Positions 1-7,777 are shown, counted from the first letter of the stretch. The stretch: DNA of 64,000 nucleotides from Pleomorphomonas sp. JP5 (GCF_023721815.1 NZ_JAMDLI010000007.1:1-64000), one strand, 5' to 3'. The notes: generated by a model not told the origin, from the letters alone. Made by a program: numbers and translations.

Positions 1-89
1 CATTTGCCATCTCAAAACACCACCCAAACCGCCCGTAAGCGATCCAAGGCAGATGCTTCTCCCTGGGTTGGCGATTTAAACCGGACAGC

Positions 90-428
90 AGTGGCGAAGG
101 CGCAGGACCTCAGGAAGGTAGAGCGAGCCGCCGATATCGGGCGCCCTTCATCATGGGACGCCCTATAGAAGCCCCACGCCCCTTTCTGCCTGAGGTCCTC
201 GCCTGCGCAAGGATGACAATTTATATATAGGAATCAGCTGGATAAGCCGCGCGCCACCATGGAAAGCGCACCGAGCTGCCTTATACGGGGGAGAAAACCC
301 GAGCGGTTAGGCGAAACGCTCTATCCCATTGCCCCATTTATATAATTTGTCATCCTTGCGCAGGCGAGGACCTCAGGAAGGTGGAGCAATCGGCCACTAT
401 CACGCTCCCCAACTCATAGGGCTCCTGC
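90..428. repeat. Repeat family A, composite palindrome block 1
   Basis: Intergenic block with no gene. It holds one half-unit near 95-116 and an inverted pair of units at about 188-230 (minus) and 336-380 (plus). Each unit has a hairpin of the form TCCTTGC-GCAG-GCGAGGA followed by CCTCAGG and preceded by an AT-rich TTTATATA segment. The region between the pair carries inverted GGATA/TATCC blocks, so the whole roughly 300-bp block is a nested palindrome. Further copies occur in at least nine other places in the window. Function is unknown; it resembles REP/BIME-type elements. Confidence 0.8.
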
Positions 429-568
429 GGCCTGAGGCGAAATTCGCTGGGGCGCGGTAGAGGGCGACGGGTTCGAGAACCGGAGCGGAGCGGACTTCCT
501 GTCCGTGAGCACCGGAAGCGCAGAACACTAAGCCCTATACCCGCCCCAGTAGAATTTCGGTCAGGCCG
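429..568 (+). repeat. Repeat family B, structured element copy 1
   Basis: A roughly 140-bp element closed by long complementary arms: GGCCTGA (429-435) with TCAGGCC (561-567), GAAATTC (439-445) with GAATTTC (552-558), and CTGGGGCG (447-454) with CGCCCCAG (542-549). Inside are GGTTC-GA-GAACC and the hairpin CGGAC-TTCCT-GTCCG. The distal arm includes the stop codon of the minus-strand chemoreceptor gene, so the structure would form at the 3' end of that mRNA and could act as a terminator or 3' stabiliser. Other copies lie at 4418-4556 and 6461-6598. Confidence 0.75.
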
Positions 569-2666
569 CCCGGACGGTGGTGAGGAACTTCCCCACTTCC
601 TCGCCCAGCCGCGCCGACTGCCGGCTCAACTCGGAGGCCGAGGCCAGCACCTGGGTGGAGGCGGCGGCGCTTTCGGAGGCGGCCTGCGTCACGCCGACGA
701 TGTTGGCGGACACCTCGCTGGTGCCGGCCGAGGCCTGCTGGACGTTGCGGGCGATCTCGTTGGTGGAAACGCCCTGCTCCTCCACGGCCGAGGCGATGGC
801 CATGGCGATGTCGTTCATCTCCCGGATGGTGGTGGTGATGGTGCCGATGGCCGAGGCCGATTCCATGGTCGAGCCCTGGATCTCCTCGATCTGCCGGGCG
901 ATCTCGCTGGTGGCCCGCGCCGTCTGGTCGGCGAGGTTCTTCACCTCGGCGGCCACCACGGCGAAGCCCTTGCCGGCCTCGCCCGCCCGCGCCGCCTCGA
1001 TGGTGGCGTTCAGCGCCAGAAGGTTGGTCTGGCCGGCGATGTTGTTGATCAGCTCGACCACGGCGCCGATCTTCTGCGCCGCCTCGGCGAGCCGCGCCAC
1101 CTTGGCGGCCACCGTGTCGGCGTCCTTGGCGGCCTCGCCGGCGATCTGCGCCGAGTGCTGCACGCGCTGGCCGATCTCGCCGACGGAAGCGGCCAGTTCC
1201 TCGGCCGCCGAAGCCACCGTCTGCACGTTGGACGAGGCCTGCTCGGCGGCGGCGGCCACCGCCGTCGACTGGTGCGTCGTCTCCTCGGCGCTGGCCGACA
1301 TGGTCTCTGCGGCGCCCTGAAGCTGGTGGGAGGCGGTGGAGACGGCGCCCACCACGGAGCCGACGGCCGCCTCGAAGTCGTCGGCCATTTCCGACATGAC
1401 GCGGCGGCGTTCGCCCTCCACCTTGGCCTTCTCGGCGGCGACCTCCTCTTCCAGCTGGCGGTTGTGGGCGAGCTTGTCCTTGAAGAAGCCCACCGCCGAG
1501 GACATGGCGCCGATCTCGTCGCCACGGCCGGCGCCGGGCACCTCGATGGAGAGGTCGTTGTCGGCGAGGCGCGACATCGCCCGCGTCATGGCGTCGAGCG
1601 GGCCGACGACGTGCCGGCGCACCACGAGGTAGCTCACCAGCGACAGCGCCATCGCCAGCGCCATCAGCGCGGCGTAGGCGATGAAGAGGCCCTGCTGGCG
1701 GCTCGCCACCGCCTCGGTGCGGGCAAGGGCCACGTCGAGCACGGCGCTCGACACGGCGGCGACGTTGGCCAGGGCGTCGGGAATCTCGCCCTTGAAGGCG
1801 TCGAAGGTCAGGTCGGTCTTGTCGCCCACGGAGAGATCGTCGAGCGCCTTCAGGTAGGCGTCGTTGAAGGCGCCGGAGAAATAGGTCGCGTCGGCTGTCT
1901 TCACGGCGGCCTCGAAGGCCGGGCCGAGATCCTGCGTCTTGGCCATTTCCTTCATGCTGGCCCAGGCGATGTCGGCCTGCGCCCGCCCGGCAACGATGGC
2001 GCGCGCCTCGGCCGGCGTCAGTTGCCGCCCGTCGGCCAGCGCGCCCTGCAACAGCACGGCCGGCGTGCCGGAGAGAGAGCGGGCGTTCCAGGCCATCTGC
2101 TTGGTCAGGAGCAGCTCGCCGCTCGCCGCGTCGCGGCGGCGGATCTCGCCGTCGAGCTGTTTGGAAGCGGTTTCAAACACGGTCAGGACGCCGGCCGTGT
2201 CCTTCATGTAGCTGCCCAGCAGCGCGGTGTCGCGCGCCTCCGGCGCCCTGCCGAGGTTGGCGTCGGCCGAAGCGCGCAGCGCCTGGATGGTCCGGTAGCC
2301 ATTGTCGATCGCCTTGGCCGTCTCGGCCCAGGCCGGGAAATCGTCAAGCCGCGCGGCGGCCACCTTGGCCATGTTGGCGTCCACGGTGGCGCGATAGTCG
2401 GCCACGCTCTTGACCAGCGCCCCGGCCTTGTCGGCCGAAAGACGCAGCATGGTGTCGGTATCGACGCGCTCGTAGCGCAGCGCCTGCAGCACGTTGAACA
2501 CGGCAACGTCCTGGTTGGTCAGCGCGGTGACGGAGCGCGCCGTCTGCCACGACGAATGGCTGGCGAGCATCTGCCTGGCGCTGAGGCCGATGACCGCGAC
2601 GCAGATGAGGAGCGTGAAGAAGCCCAGCACAGTTCCCAGGCTGAAACGACTCAGAAACTTGCTCAT
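561..2666 (-). CDS. Methyl-accepting chemotaxis protein (large sensor domain)
   Basis: A transmembrane chemoreceptor of 701 residues that signals to CheW/CheA. TM1 is at about residues 12-32 and TM2 at about 329-350, enclosing a periplasmic domain of nearly 300 residues, larger than the classical four-helix sensor. A HAMP linker follows to about residue 403. The cytoplasmic signalling hairpin has the conserved tip [15 protein letters not shown] near residues 545-570. The C terminus ends FLTTVRAA, with no CheR-tethering pentapeptide. No che genes are nearby, so it is an orphan receptor feeding a pathway elsewhere. The ligand cannot be inferred. The stop codon lies inside the arm of a family B palindrome. 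Confidence 0.95.
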   Translation of the reverse strand: MSKFLSRFSLGTVLGFFTLLICVAVIGLSARQMLASHSSWQTARSVTALTNQDVAVFNVLQALRYERVDTDTMLRLSADKAGALVKSVADYRATVDANMAKVAAARLDDFPAWAETAKAIDNGYRTIQALRASADANLGRAPEARDTALLGSYMKDTAGVLTVFETASKQLDGEIRRRDAASGELLLTKQMAWNARSLSGTPAVLLQGALADGRQLTPAEARAIVAGRAQADIAWASMKEMAKTQDLGPAFEAAVKTADATYFSGAFNDAYLKALDDLSVGDKTDLTFDAFKGEIPDALANVAAVSSAVLDVALARTEAVASRQQGLFIAYAALMALAMALSLVSYLVVRRHVVGPLDAMTRAMSRLADNDLSIEVPGAGRGDEIGAMSSAVGFFKDKLAHNRQLEEEVAAEKAKVEGERRRVMSEMADDFEAAVGSVVGAVSTASHQLQGAAETMSASAEETTHQSTAVAAAAEQASSNVQTVASAAEELAASVGEIGQRVQHSAQIAGEAAKDADTVAAKVARLAEAAQKIGAVVELINNIAGQTNLLALNATIEAARAGEAGKGFAVVAAEVKNLADQTARATSEIARQIEEIQGSTMESASAIGTITTTIREMNDIAMAIASAVEEQGVSTNEIARNVQQASAGTSEVSANIVGVTQAASESAAASTQVLASASELSRQSARLGEEVGKFLTTVRAA

Positions 2667-2790
2667 TTTGCCCTCCCATAAGCAACTTATGGAATGCGTA
2701 GGGCAAACTTGCTGAACAGTTCCTTAAGTAAAAACTGGAGAAACTCGTAACGGAAATCGGTTTTCCAAATCTAGAACAGCGAGCCGACCA

Positions 2791-3147
2791 TCAAAGCATA
2801 GAAACTATAATATCTGTGGCATGCATATGACGGGGCAACACAACCATGATCGCACATAGATAAACTATCGAAGCCGCCAGTTCTTCTTGCAACTCCTGCG
2901 GACATTCCTCAGGAAGGGCCACACGTTTCGCGGTAAAACGACGACTTTTCAAAACCACCCCGGAAGGAAAGACCGGATCGACGTCCACCGCCACCGGCCC
3001 GGCGCCCGTAACGTTGCCACTGCCCCGCAGGTCTACTCCCGCCTCGACTTGCGACGAAAAACATCGGCATCGAGACCATGAACACGTTACATTGTTGCCG
3101 GTCGCACGGCGTGCGCTCGGGCTCAGACCGTTCCGCCCCTCCGCCAA
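2791..3147 (-). CDS. Possible hypothetical protein (weak)
   Basis: An open frame of up to 118 codons in the otherwise empty 2707-3181 interval. No domain is recognised. The middle part reads like protein (PVAVDVDPVFPSG, then a charged ECPQELQEEL stretch), and the C terminus is hydrophobic. The start is uncertain: the upstream part of the frame looks unlikely and a GTG near residue 20 could be used. It may be a decayed gene or a chance frame. Nothing else is seen in this gap. Confidence 0.25.
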   Translation of the reverse strand: MAEGRNGLSPSARRATGNNVTCSWSRCRCFSSQVEAGVDLRGSGNVTGAGPVAVDVDPVFPSGVVLKSRRFTAKRVALPEECPQELQEELAASIVYLCAIMVVLPRHMHATDIIVSML

Positions 3148-3181
3148 CTACGACGAAAGTCGTGTCGGCAAAAAAGGCAGG

Positions 3182-3691
3182 CTACAGCCTGGCGAGCTTC
3201 AAAAGGTCCAGCGCCAGCGCCGGCGCGTCGACCGGCAGGCGCTTGAACCCGTGCCGCAAATAGAATGCTTCGGCGGCCGGCGATATGGCGTGGACCACCA
3301 CCAGCCGGGCCGACACGTCCCCGGCCGCCCTGAGGGCGCGGAGCACGGCATCCTTCAGCAGTGCTGCGCCAAGCCCCTTGCCCTGCCATGCCGCGTCGAC
3401 GGCGAGGCGCCCGAGCACGACGGCCGGAATGAAGCGGGGCATGTTGCGCCGAACCGAGCCGACGGCCTCCTGATTGAGGATTTGCCCCATGGCAAGGGCG
3501 TAGAACCCCACGACGCGCCGGCTTCCGCCCTGGCACGACACGAAAGTGCGGCTGGCGCCGAGCGCCATGTTGGCAAGGGCGCGGTCGCGCAGCCAGTCGT
3601 CGAGGCTGGACTCACCCGACTGGAAGGCGCCGATGTCGTGATCGTTAGAAAGCAGCGCCGGCGCCGTGAACGGAAAGCCCGCGTCAGTCAC
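3182..3691 (-). CDS. GNAT acetyltransferase toxin (TacT/AtaT type)
   Basis: A 169-residue GNAT acetyltransferase paired with a DUF1778 antitoxin, the arrangement of TacAT/AtaRT type II TA modules, whose toxins acetylate charged aminoacyl-tRNAs. The acetyl-CoA loop QGKGLG is near residues 100-105 and the late Tyr typical of the family is in AFYLRHGF. The ESSLDDWLRDRA segment near residues 25-40 is characteristic of the toxin subfamily. The start is GTG at 3691, overlapping the last 8 bp of the antitoxin gene, so translation is probably coupled. The family match is strong; the toxin target here is inferred from the family. Confidence 0.9.
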   Translation of the reverse strand: MTDAGFPFTAPALLSNDHDIGAFQSGESSLDDWLRDRALANMALGASRTFVSCQGGSRRVVGFYALAMGQILNQEAVGSVRRNMPRFIPAVVLGRLAVDAAWQGKGLGAALLKDAVLRALRAAGDVSARLVVVHAISPAAEAFYLRHGFKRLPVDAPALALDLLKLARL

Positions 3692-3974
3692 GGGACCAAT
3701 TCGTCCGCGCGGCCATCAGACGCTTCATCCCCTCGGCCTCCTCGGGTGTGACGGGGGCATCCATCCAGTCGAGGGTTTTGCGGAACGTCGGAGCGTCCAT
3801 GTAGACGGAGGTCTGGTCGAGCAGCACCGCCTTGGCCTCCTTGATGGCGGAAGCCAGCATGAACTGCGATCGATTGGCCCCCACCAGCTCGGCGGCCCGG
3901 TCGATCAGAACCCGGTCCTGCGGGCGGGCGCGCAAGTGAATGTTGACGTCGGCTGTGGCTTGCTGCTTGGACAT
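3684..3974 (-). CDS. DUF1778 ribbon-helix-helix antitoxin (TacA type)
   Basis: A 96-residue protein. The N-terminal ribbon-helix-helix (about residues 8-50, INIHLRARPQDRVLIDRAA-like with a later NRSQFML helix) binds DNA as a dimer. The C-terminal tail (about residues 55-96) is the part that wraps the acetyltransferase toxin in this family. It is the first gene of a two-gene operon, followed with an 8-bp overlap by the toxin. A perfect 10-bp dyad lies 17 bp upstream of the start and is the likely autoregulatory operator. Confidence 0.9.
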   Translation of the reverse strand: MSKQQATADVNIHLRARPQDRVLIDRAAELVGANRSQFMLASAIKEAKAVLLDQTSVYMDAPTFRKTLDWMDAPVTPEEAEGMKRLMAARTNWSRD

Positions 3975-3990
3975 GCCTCGTTATGATCCA

Positions 3991-4013
3991 TTGTGTTGAC
4001 AAGGTCAACACAA
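3991..4013 (-). promoter_or_regulatory. Dyad operator of the TacAT-type module
   Basis: TTGTGTTGAC (3991-4000), a 3-bp spacer AAG, then GTCAACACAA (4004-4013): a perfect inverted repeat with 10-bp arms. Read on the minus strand it contains TTGACC as a plausible -35, with CATAAC about 17 bp further on, so a bound antitoxin would occlude the promoter. Autoregulation is inferred from the RHH antitoxin family. Confidence 0.7.
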
Positions 4014-4063
4014 GTGCGGCCGTCCCCAAAGCGTCCGATGTGGAGCCCGATAAACTCCCCTTC

Positions 4064-4417
4064 CCATGAAGCTGTCCTCCTCTGCGAAAGCGGAGGATCT
4101 CGCGACGGTGGAGCGAGGGGTCGATATCGGGGTCCGTGAGCCAAGGGAGCCCTATATAAGCCCCGTGCCCCCTTCTGCCCGAGGTCCTCGCCTGCGCAAG
4201 GATGACAATTCATATAAGCGGGACAGTGGGATAGGCCGCTTGCATCCCAGGGATGCGCATCGTTCTGCCTTGGCGGATGGGGAGACCTCAGAGGCCAAGC
4301 GATACGCTATATCTCATTGTTCCATTTATATAAATTGTCATCCTTGCGCAGGCGAGGACCTCAGGAAGCCAGAGCAATCGGCCCATATCAGGCTCCCGGA
4401 CATCGTAGGGCTCCGGC
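4064..4417. repeat. Repeat family A, composite palindrome block 2
   Basis: Fills the space between the TA module and the HTH gene, with no gene in it. It has a variant unit near 4069-4103 (hairpin TCCTCTGC-GAAA-GCGGAGGA), then an inverted pair at about 4177-4217 (minus) and 4325-4368 (plus) with conserved GGGATA/TATCtC inner arms. The layout is the same as the block at 90-428, including a family B element immediately downstream, so A and B elements travel together at two sites. Confidence 0.8.
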
Positions 4418-4556
4418 GGCCTGAGGCGAAATTCGCTGGGGAGCGGCAGAGGGCGACGGGTTCGAGAACCGGAGCGGAGCGAACTAAACGTTCGTGAGCA
4501 CCGGAAGCGCAGAACACTAAGCCATATGCCCGCCCCAGTAGAGTTTCGAGCCAGGC
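4418..4556 (+). repeat. Repeat family B, structured element copy 2
   Basis: Same outer arms as copy 1 (GAAATTC...GAGTTTC, CTGGGG...CCCCAG, GCCTG...CAGGC) and the same interior. Its inner hairpin is CGAAC-TAAAC-GTTCG, where copy 1 has CGGAC-TTCCT-GTCCG. The G-to-A and C-to-T changes compensate each other, while the loop has diverged freely. It abuts the stop codon of the minus-strand HTH gene, as copy 1 abuts the chemoreceptor stop. Confidence 0.75.
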
Positions 4557-4973
4557 TCAGCGGGAGAGGCCCATCTCGATCACCTCCAGCATCCGCGCCG
4601 CGTCGACCGGCGCGGCGATCAGCACCACCTTGAAGGCGCCGGTCGTGGGGTCGAAGGCGGTGTTGATGGTGAGCGGCGGCGTTTCGGCGTCGCCCGACAG
4701 CGCGGCGGCGCCAAGGAAGGTCGCCAGCCGCTCGGCCGCCTCGACCGTGATGTCCGGCACGTCGACGATGACGGTGGCGCGGGCGCCGGCGGCGGGGCGG
4801 ACGTGCCCCTGGGCGAGGCCGGCGAAGGCGTCGAGTTTCACACGGTCGATCCGATAGGCCTTGCCGATCCGCGTCGCCTCGAGCCGCCCCTCGCGGATGT
4901 GGCGCAGCACCGTCTTCGGGTGCAACTTCAGCGCCTCGGCGGCCTCATCGACGGTGAGCAGCGCGTTCGCCAT
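4557..4973 (-). CDS. Excisionase-family helix-turn-helix protein
   Basis: 138 residues. The N-terminal 50 residues are a MerR/excisionase-type HTH (LTVDEAAEALKLHPKTVLRHIREGRL, then a wing with ATRIGKAYRI) that binds DNA. Residues 65-138 form an alpha/beta domain of unknown function with two predicted strands around VIVDVPDI and FKVVLIAAPVD. It is divergent from the YqeY-like gene across 60 bp containing a near-perfect dyad, so autoregulation or control of the neighbour is possible. No integrase or other mobile-element gene is adjacent, so an excisionase role is not supported. Confidence 0.8.
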   Translation of the reverse strand: MANALLTVDEAAEALKLHPKTVLRHIREGRLEATRIGKAYRIDRVKLDAFAGLAQGHVRPAAGARATVIVDVPDITVEAAERLATFLGAAALSGDAETPPLTINTAFDPTTGAFKVVLIAAPVDAARMLEVIEMGLSR

Positions 4974-4983
4974 GGACTGTTGA

Positions 4984-5029
4984 CTCCTTATTGTTCTTCA
5001 TTTTCTATATATCAGGGAACGATAAGGAG
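4984..5029. promoter_or_regulatory. Symmetric divergent control region
   Basis: CTCCTTATTGTTC (4984-4996) and GAACGATAAGGAG (5017-5029) are inverted with one mismatch around an AT-rich 20-bp centre containing TATATAT. The arms are also the Shine-Dalgarno sequences (AAGGAG) of the two divergent genes, so a protein bound here could act on both. Confidence 0.5.
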
Positions 5030-5033
5030 CAAT

Positions 5034-5405
5034 ATGGATATGACGGACATCACCCCCACCACCCCGGCCGACACCATGAAGGCCGACCTGCGCCGCGACC
5101 TCGTCGTCGCCATGAAGCGGCGCGACAAGGCGGAAACGTCGCTGCTTCGGCTGCTGATCGGCGCGATCGACAATGCCGAGGCCGTGCCGGCGACCGGCTC
5201 CGACGCCACCCCCCTGCCCTTCGGCGCGGGAACCGCCGAGGCGCGTCGCCGCCACCTCACCGAGGACGACATCCGCGCCATCTTCAAGTGGGAGATGGAC
5301 GACCGCACGGCAGCAGCCGCCGAGTTCGCCCGCCTCGGCGTCGCGGCCCGCTCCGCCGCGCTCACCGCCGAGGTGGAGACGATCCGCCGCTACGTCAGGG
5401 GGTGA
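5034..5405 (+). CDS. GatB/YqeY-like protein
   Basis: A 123-residue protein with the YqeY N-terminal pattern: Lys/Arg-rich helix, MKRRDKAETSLLRLLIGAIDNAE, then LTEDDIRAIFKWEMDDR and a C-terminal helix ending in EVETIRRYV. YqeY proteins resemble the tRNA-binding tail of the GatB amidotransferase subunit; their cellular role is poorly defined. The start is the ATG preceded by AAGGAG at 5024-5029. It is somewhat shorter than the usual family length of about 150, lacking most of the C-terminal domain. The 3' end overlaps the convergent epimerase gene by 11 bp. Confidence 0.75.
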   Translation: MDMTDITPTTPADTMKADLRRDLVVAMKRRDKAETSLLRLLIGAIDNAEAVPATGSDATPLPFGAGTAEARRRHLTEDDIRAIFKWEMDDRTAAAAEFARLGVAARSAALTAEVETIRRYVRG

Positions 5406-6438
5406 GACCCCCGTTCGCCCGGAACCACGCCACCTCGTCGGCCAGCGTCTCGGCCAGCGGGCGGAAGGTGAGGCCGAGTTCGCGCTGGCTCTTGCCGGGG
5501 TCGAAGCGCGTGCGGTCGGCCTCCCGCGCCATGGAGCACGCCACGGCCCAGCTCAACAGCACCGGCTTGCCGGTCAGCCGGGCGTAGATCTCGTTGCCGG
5601 CGGCGATCAGGTAGAGCAGCGCCTGCGGGATGCGCCAGGATGGCGCCTTCACCCCCGCCGCCGCGGCGATCAGCGGAATGAGTTCGGCCATGGTCATGTG
5701 TCGCCCGGCGGCGAGGTAGCGCTCGCCGCGCCGCCCCTTGGCATTGGCGAGGATCAGCGCCCGCGCCACGTCGCGCGCATCGACCACCGAGAACGACCCC
5801 GGCGGCACGCCGGGCAGGCGCCCCGCCGCCACGTCCAGCACCGTCTGCCCGGCCGAGGTCGGCCCGATGTCGCCCGGCCCGTGCATCCAGCCCGGCAGCA
5901 CCATGGCCGCCCAGAAATCGGGGTGCGCATCGAGAAAGGCCAGCACCTCGCGGTCGGACAGGATCTTGCTGCGATAGTAGTCGTCGGCGTCGCGCTCGTG
6001 GCGCTCCATGGTCTCGTCGATCGTCGCGCCCGGCGCGCCATGGAGCACGGCGATCGAGCTGACGTGGACGAAGCGCCGCACCCCGGCGGCATGGGCCTCG
6101 GCGAGCAGCGCCCGCGTGCCGTCCACGTTGGCCGCCTTCAGCGCCGGCCAGTGGCTGCCGCCCTTGTAGGAATCGCGGAAATAGGCGGCCGTGTGGAAGA
6201 CGACGTCGACACCGGACAGCGCCTCGGCAAAGCCCGGCACGTCGAGCATATCGCCGGTGACGATCTCCACGTCGAGGCCGGCGAACTGCCGCATCGCCTT
6301 GACCGGCGAGCGGACCAGCACGCGCACGCGCCAGCCGTCGGTGAGCAGTTCGCGCACCAGGTTGTTGCCGAGAAGGCCGGTCGCCCCGGTGACGAAGGCC
6401 AGGGAACGCGGCGGAATGGTGAGGGGATCGCTCGACAT
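5395..6438 (-). CDS. NAD-dependent epimerase/dehydratase (extended SDR)
   Basis: 347 residues, extended short-chain dehydrogenase of the dihydroflavonol-reductase-like group. The nucleotide-binding GATGLLG is near residue 15-21. A catalytic YYRSK with an upstream HVSSIAV serine is present in the middle. A C-terminal substrate domain ends in FRANGGLTP. The substrate is unknown. I chose the ATG at 6438 because the NAD-binding fold begins right after it and a GGAG lies upstream. The probable promoter is nearly 180 bp upstream, near 6614-6648, and the family B repeat at 6461-6598 occupies the leader. Control by the divergent MerR protein is inferred from promoter geometry. Confidence 0.85.
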   Translation of the reverse strand: MSSDPLTIPPRSLAFVTGATGLLGNNLVRELLTDGWRVRVLVRSPVKAMRQFAGLDVEIVTGDMLDVPGFAEALSGVDVVFHTAAYFRDSYKGGSHWPALKAANVDGTRALLAEAHAAGVRRFVHVSSIAVLHGAPGATIDETMERHERDADDYYRSKILSDREVLAFLDAHPDFWAAMVLPGWMHGPGDIGPTSAGQTVLDVAAGRLPGVPPGSFSVVDARDVARALILANAKGRRGERYLAAGRHMTMAELIPLIAAAAGVKAPSWRIPQALLYLIAAGNEIYARLTGKPVLLSWAVACSMAREADRTRFDPGKSQRELGLTFRPLAETLADEVAWFRANGGLTP

Positions 6439-6460
6439 GAAAGGGCTCCGAGGAGTAAGA

Positions 6461-6598
6461 GCCTGGCTTGAAAATCGCTGGGGCGAGGCAGCTGGCGACG
6501 GCTTCGAGAACCGGAGCCGAGCGAACTTGAGGTTCGTGAGCACCGGAAGCGCAGAAGACTAAGCTAGATGTCCGCTCCAGTAGAATTGCGAGTCTGGC
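6461..6598 (+). repeat. Repeat family B, structured element copy 3
   Basis: Third copy, more diverged: arms CTGGGGCG/CGCTCCAG, and GCCTGGC near 6461 with GTCTGGC near 6592. The inner hairpin is CGAAC-TTGAG-GTTCG, so stem pairing is kept while the loop differs from both other copies. Unlike them it sits between the epimerase promoter and its start codon, so it would be in the 5' leader of that mRNA. Confidence 0.7.
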
Positions 6599-6613
6599 TC
6601 GAAGGGAGCATCT

Positions 6614-6648
6614 TTCATAAGCCTGGACCAAGGTCCATGGTCAAGGGG
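6614..6648 (-). promoter_or_regulatory. MerR-type promoter with 19-bp spacer
   Basis: On the minus strand TTGACC (-35) and TATGAA (-10) are separated by 19 bp. The spacer contains the perfect palindrome TGGACCAAGGTCCA at 6624-6637. An over-long spacer with a centred dyad is the hallmark of promoters activated by MerR-family proteins, and a MerR gene starts at 6657 on the other strand. Transcription runs toward the epimerase. Confidence 0.7.
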
Positions 6649-6656
6649 GCGCGGTC

Positions 6657-7118
6657 ATGCTGATCGGCGAATTCGCGGCGCGGACGGGGCTCAGCCCGGA
6701 CACCATCCGCTTCTACGTCCGCAAGGGCCTTCTCGCGCCGGAAACCGGGGCCAAGGGCGGCCGCAACCCCTACCAGATCTTCTCCGAGCGCGACACCTCC
6801 ACCGCCCGCATGATCCGCTTCGCCCAGTCGCTGGGAATGCCGCTCAAGGAAATCGCCAAGATCGCCGCCGAATTGCAGCGCCAGGGCCTGACGCCGGCCC
6901 GCGAGGTCGAGCTGATGGACGAGGCGCTGGCGCGGCTCCAGCGCAAGGCAGCGGAACTGGCCGAACTCACCGACTACCTGCGCGCCAAGCGCGACTGGGT
7001 GGCGCGCGGCAAACCGGGCGCCGAGCCGCGCTTTCTCGACCTCTCCCCCTGCCCCTCCTCGCCGGAGTGGGAAGCGGGAGAGAGTTCGTCAACGGCGAGC
7101 CGAGGAAAGGGTAAGTAA
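6657..7118 (+). CDS. MerR-family transcriptional regulator
   Basis: 153 residues. The N-terminal winged HTH (MLIGEFAARTGLSPDTIRFY and wing RNPYQIFSERD) spans about residues 1-70, followed by a dimerisation coiled coil at about 80-125 (MDEALARLQRKAAELAEL). The C-terminal tail has no Cys pairs or histidines that would suggest metal or redox sensing, so the effector is likely an organic compound. It is divergent from the epimerase and adjacent to a MerR-type promoter, so it probably activates that gene. The last 30 residues are low-complexity and may be a recent extension running toward the repeat block. Confidence 0.9.
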   Translation: MLIGEFAARTGLSPDTIRFYVRKGLLAPETGAKGGRNPYQIFSERDTSTARMIRFAQSLGMPLKEIAKIAAELQRQGLTPAREVELMDEALARLQRKAAELAELTDYLRAKRDWVARGKPGAEPRFLDLSPCPSSPEWEAGESSSTASRGKGK

Positions 7119-7136
7119 TTGTTTGATATCAATTTC

Positions 7137-7777
7137 CTGTCCTTCTCTGCGAAGGCGGAGAACCTCAGGACGAGAGCGCGCATCGGCCCATATCACGCTC
7201 CATGAACCAAGAGAGATCTATATCAGCCGCTCGCCCCTTTCTGCCCGAGGTCCTGCGCCTTCGCGCAGGATGACGATTTATATAGAGGGAACAGTGGGAT
7301 AAGCCGCGCGCGCGCTCATCCAGCGCATCGCCTGCCCCAATGGAGGGCGCAACCTGCCAAACCCAAGCACAACGCCTATCCTGTTGTTTCATATCAATTA
7401 ATTGTCATCCTGCGCGAAGGCGCAGGACCTCAGGACGAGATATCGCCTCGGCCCATATCACGCTCCATGAACCAAGGGAGACCTATACATCCCCCTTGCC
7501 CCTTTCGGCCTGAGGTCCTGCGCCTTCGCGCAGGATGACGATTTATATAGAGGAAACAGTGGGATAATCCGCACGCGCGCTCATCCAGCGCATCGCCTGC
7601 CCCACATCGCATGCCTCCATGGAGGACGCAACCTCCCAAACTCAAGCGCAACGCCTATCCTATTGTTCTATATCAATTAATTGTCATCCTGCGCGAAGGC
7701 GCAGGACCTCAGGACGAGATCGCACTGAGGCCACTATCAAGCTCCCTTTCCCTGAGGCCCGATATCACCCTCGCCCC
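7137..7777. repeat. Repeat family A, tandemly duplicated block 3
   Basis: A gene-free 850-bp interval filled by family A units: plus units near 7137-7173, 7392-7439 and 7671-7719, and minus units near 7241-7283 and 7509-7552. Here the hairpin is the perfect TCCTGCGC-GAAG-GCGCAGGA. A segment of about 265 bp, starting with the CATGAACCAAG motif at 7201 and again at 7466, is present twice in tandem with few differences, pointing to a recent duplication. Confidence 0.85.

Noticed and set aside
470-500. GGTTCGA-like T-arm in family B elements suggesting a tRNA
   Set aside because: No acceptor, D or anticodon arms can be folded; the motif is part of the GGTTC-GA-GAACC hairpin in all copies.
4557-4973. 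Excisionase role and hence an integrated element at this site
   Set aside because: Only the HTH fold supports it; no integrase, tRNA or attachment repeats are seen nearby.
7137-7777. Regularly recurring palindromes resembling a CRISPR array
   Set aside because: Units alternate in orientation, vary in stem sequence, have no uniform unique spacers and no cas genes nearby.
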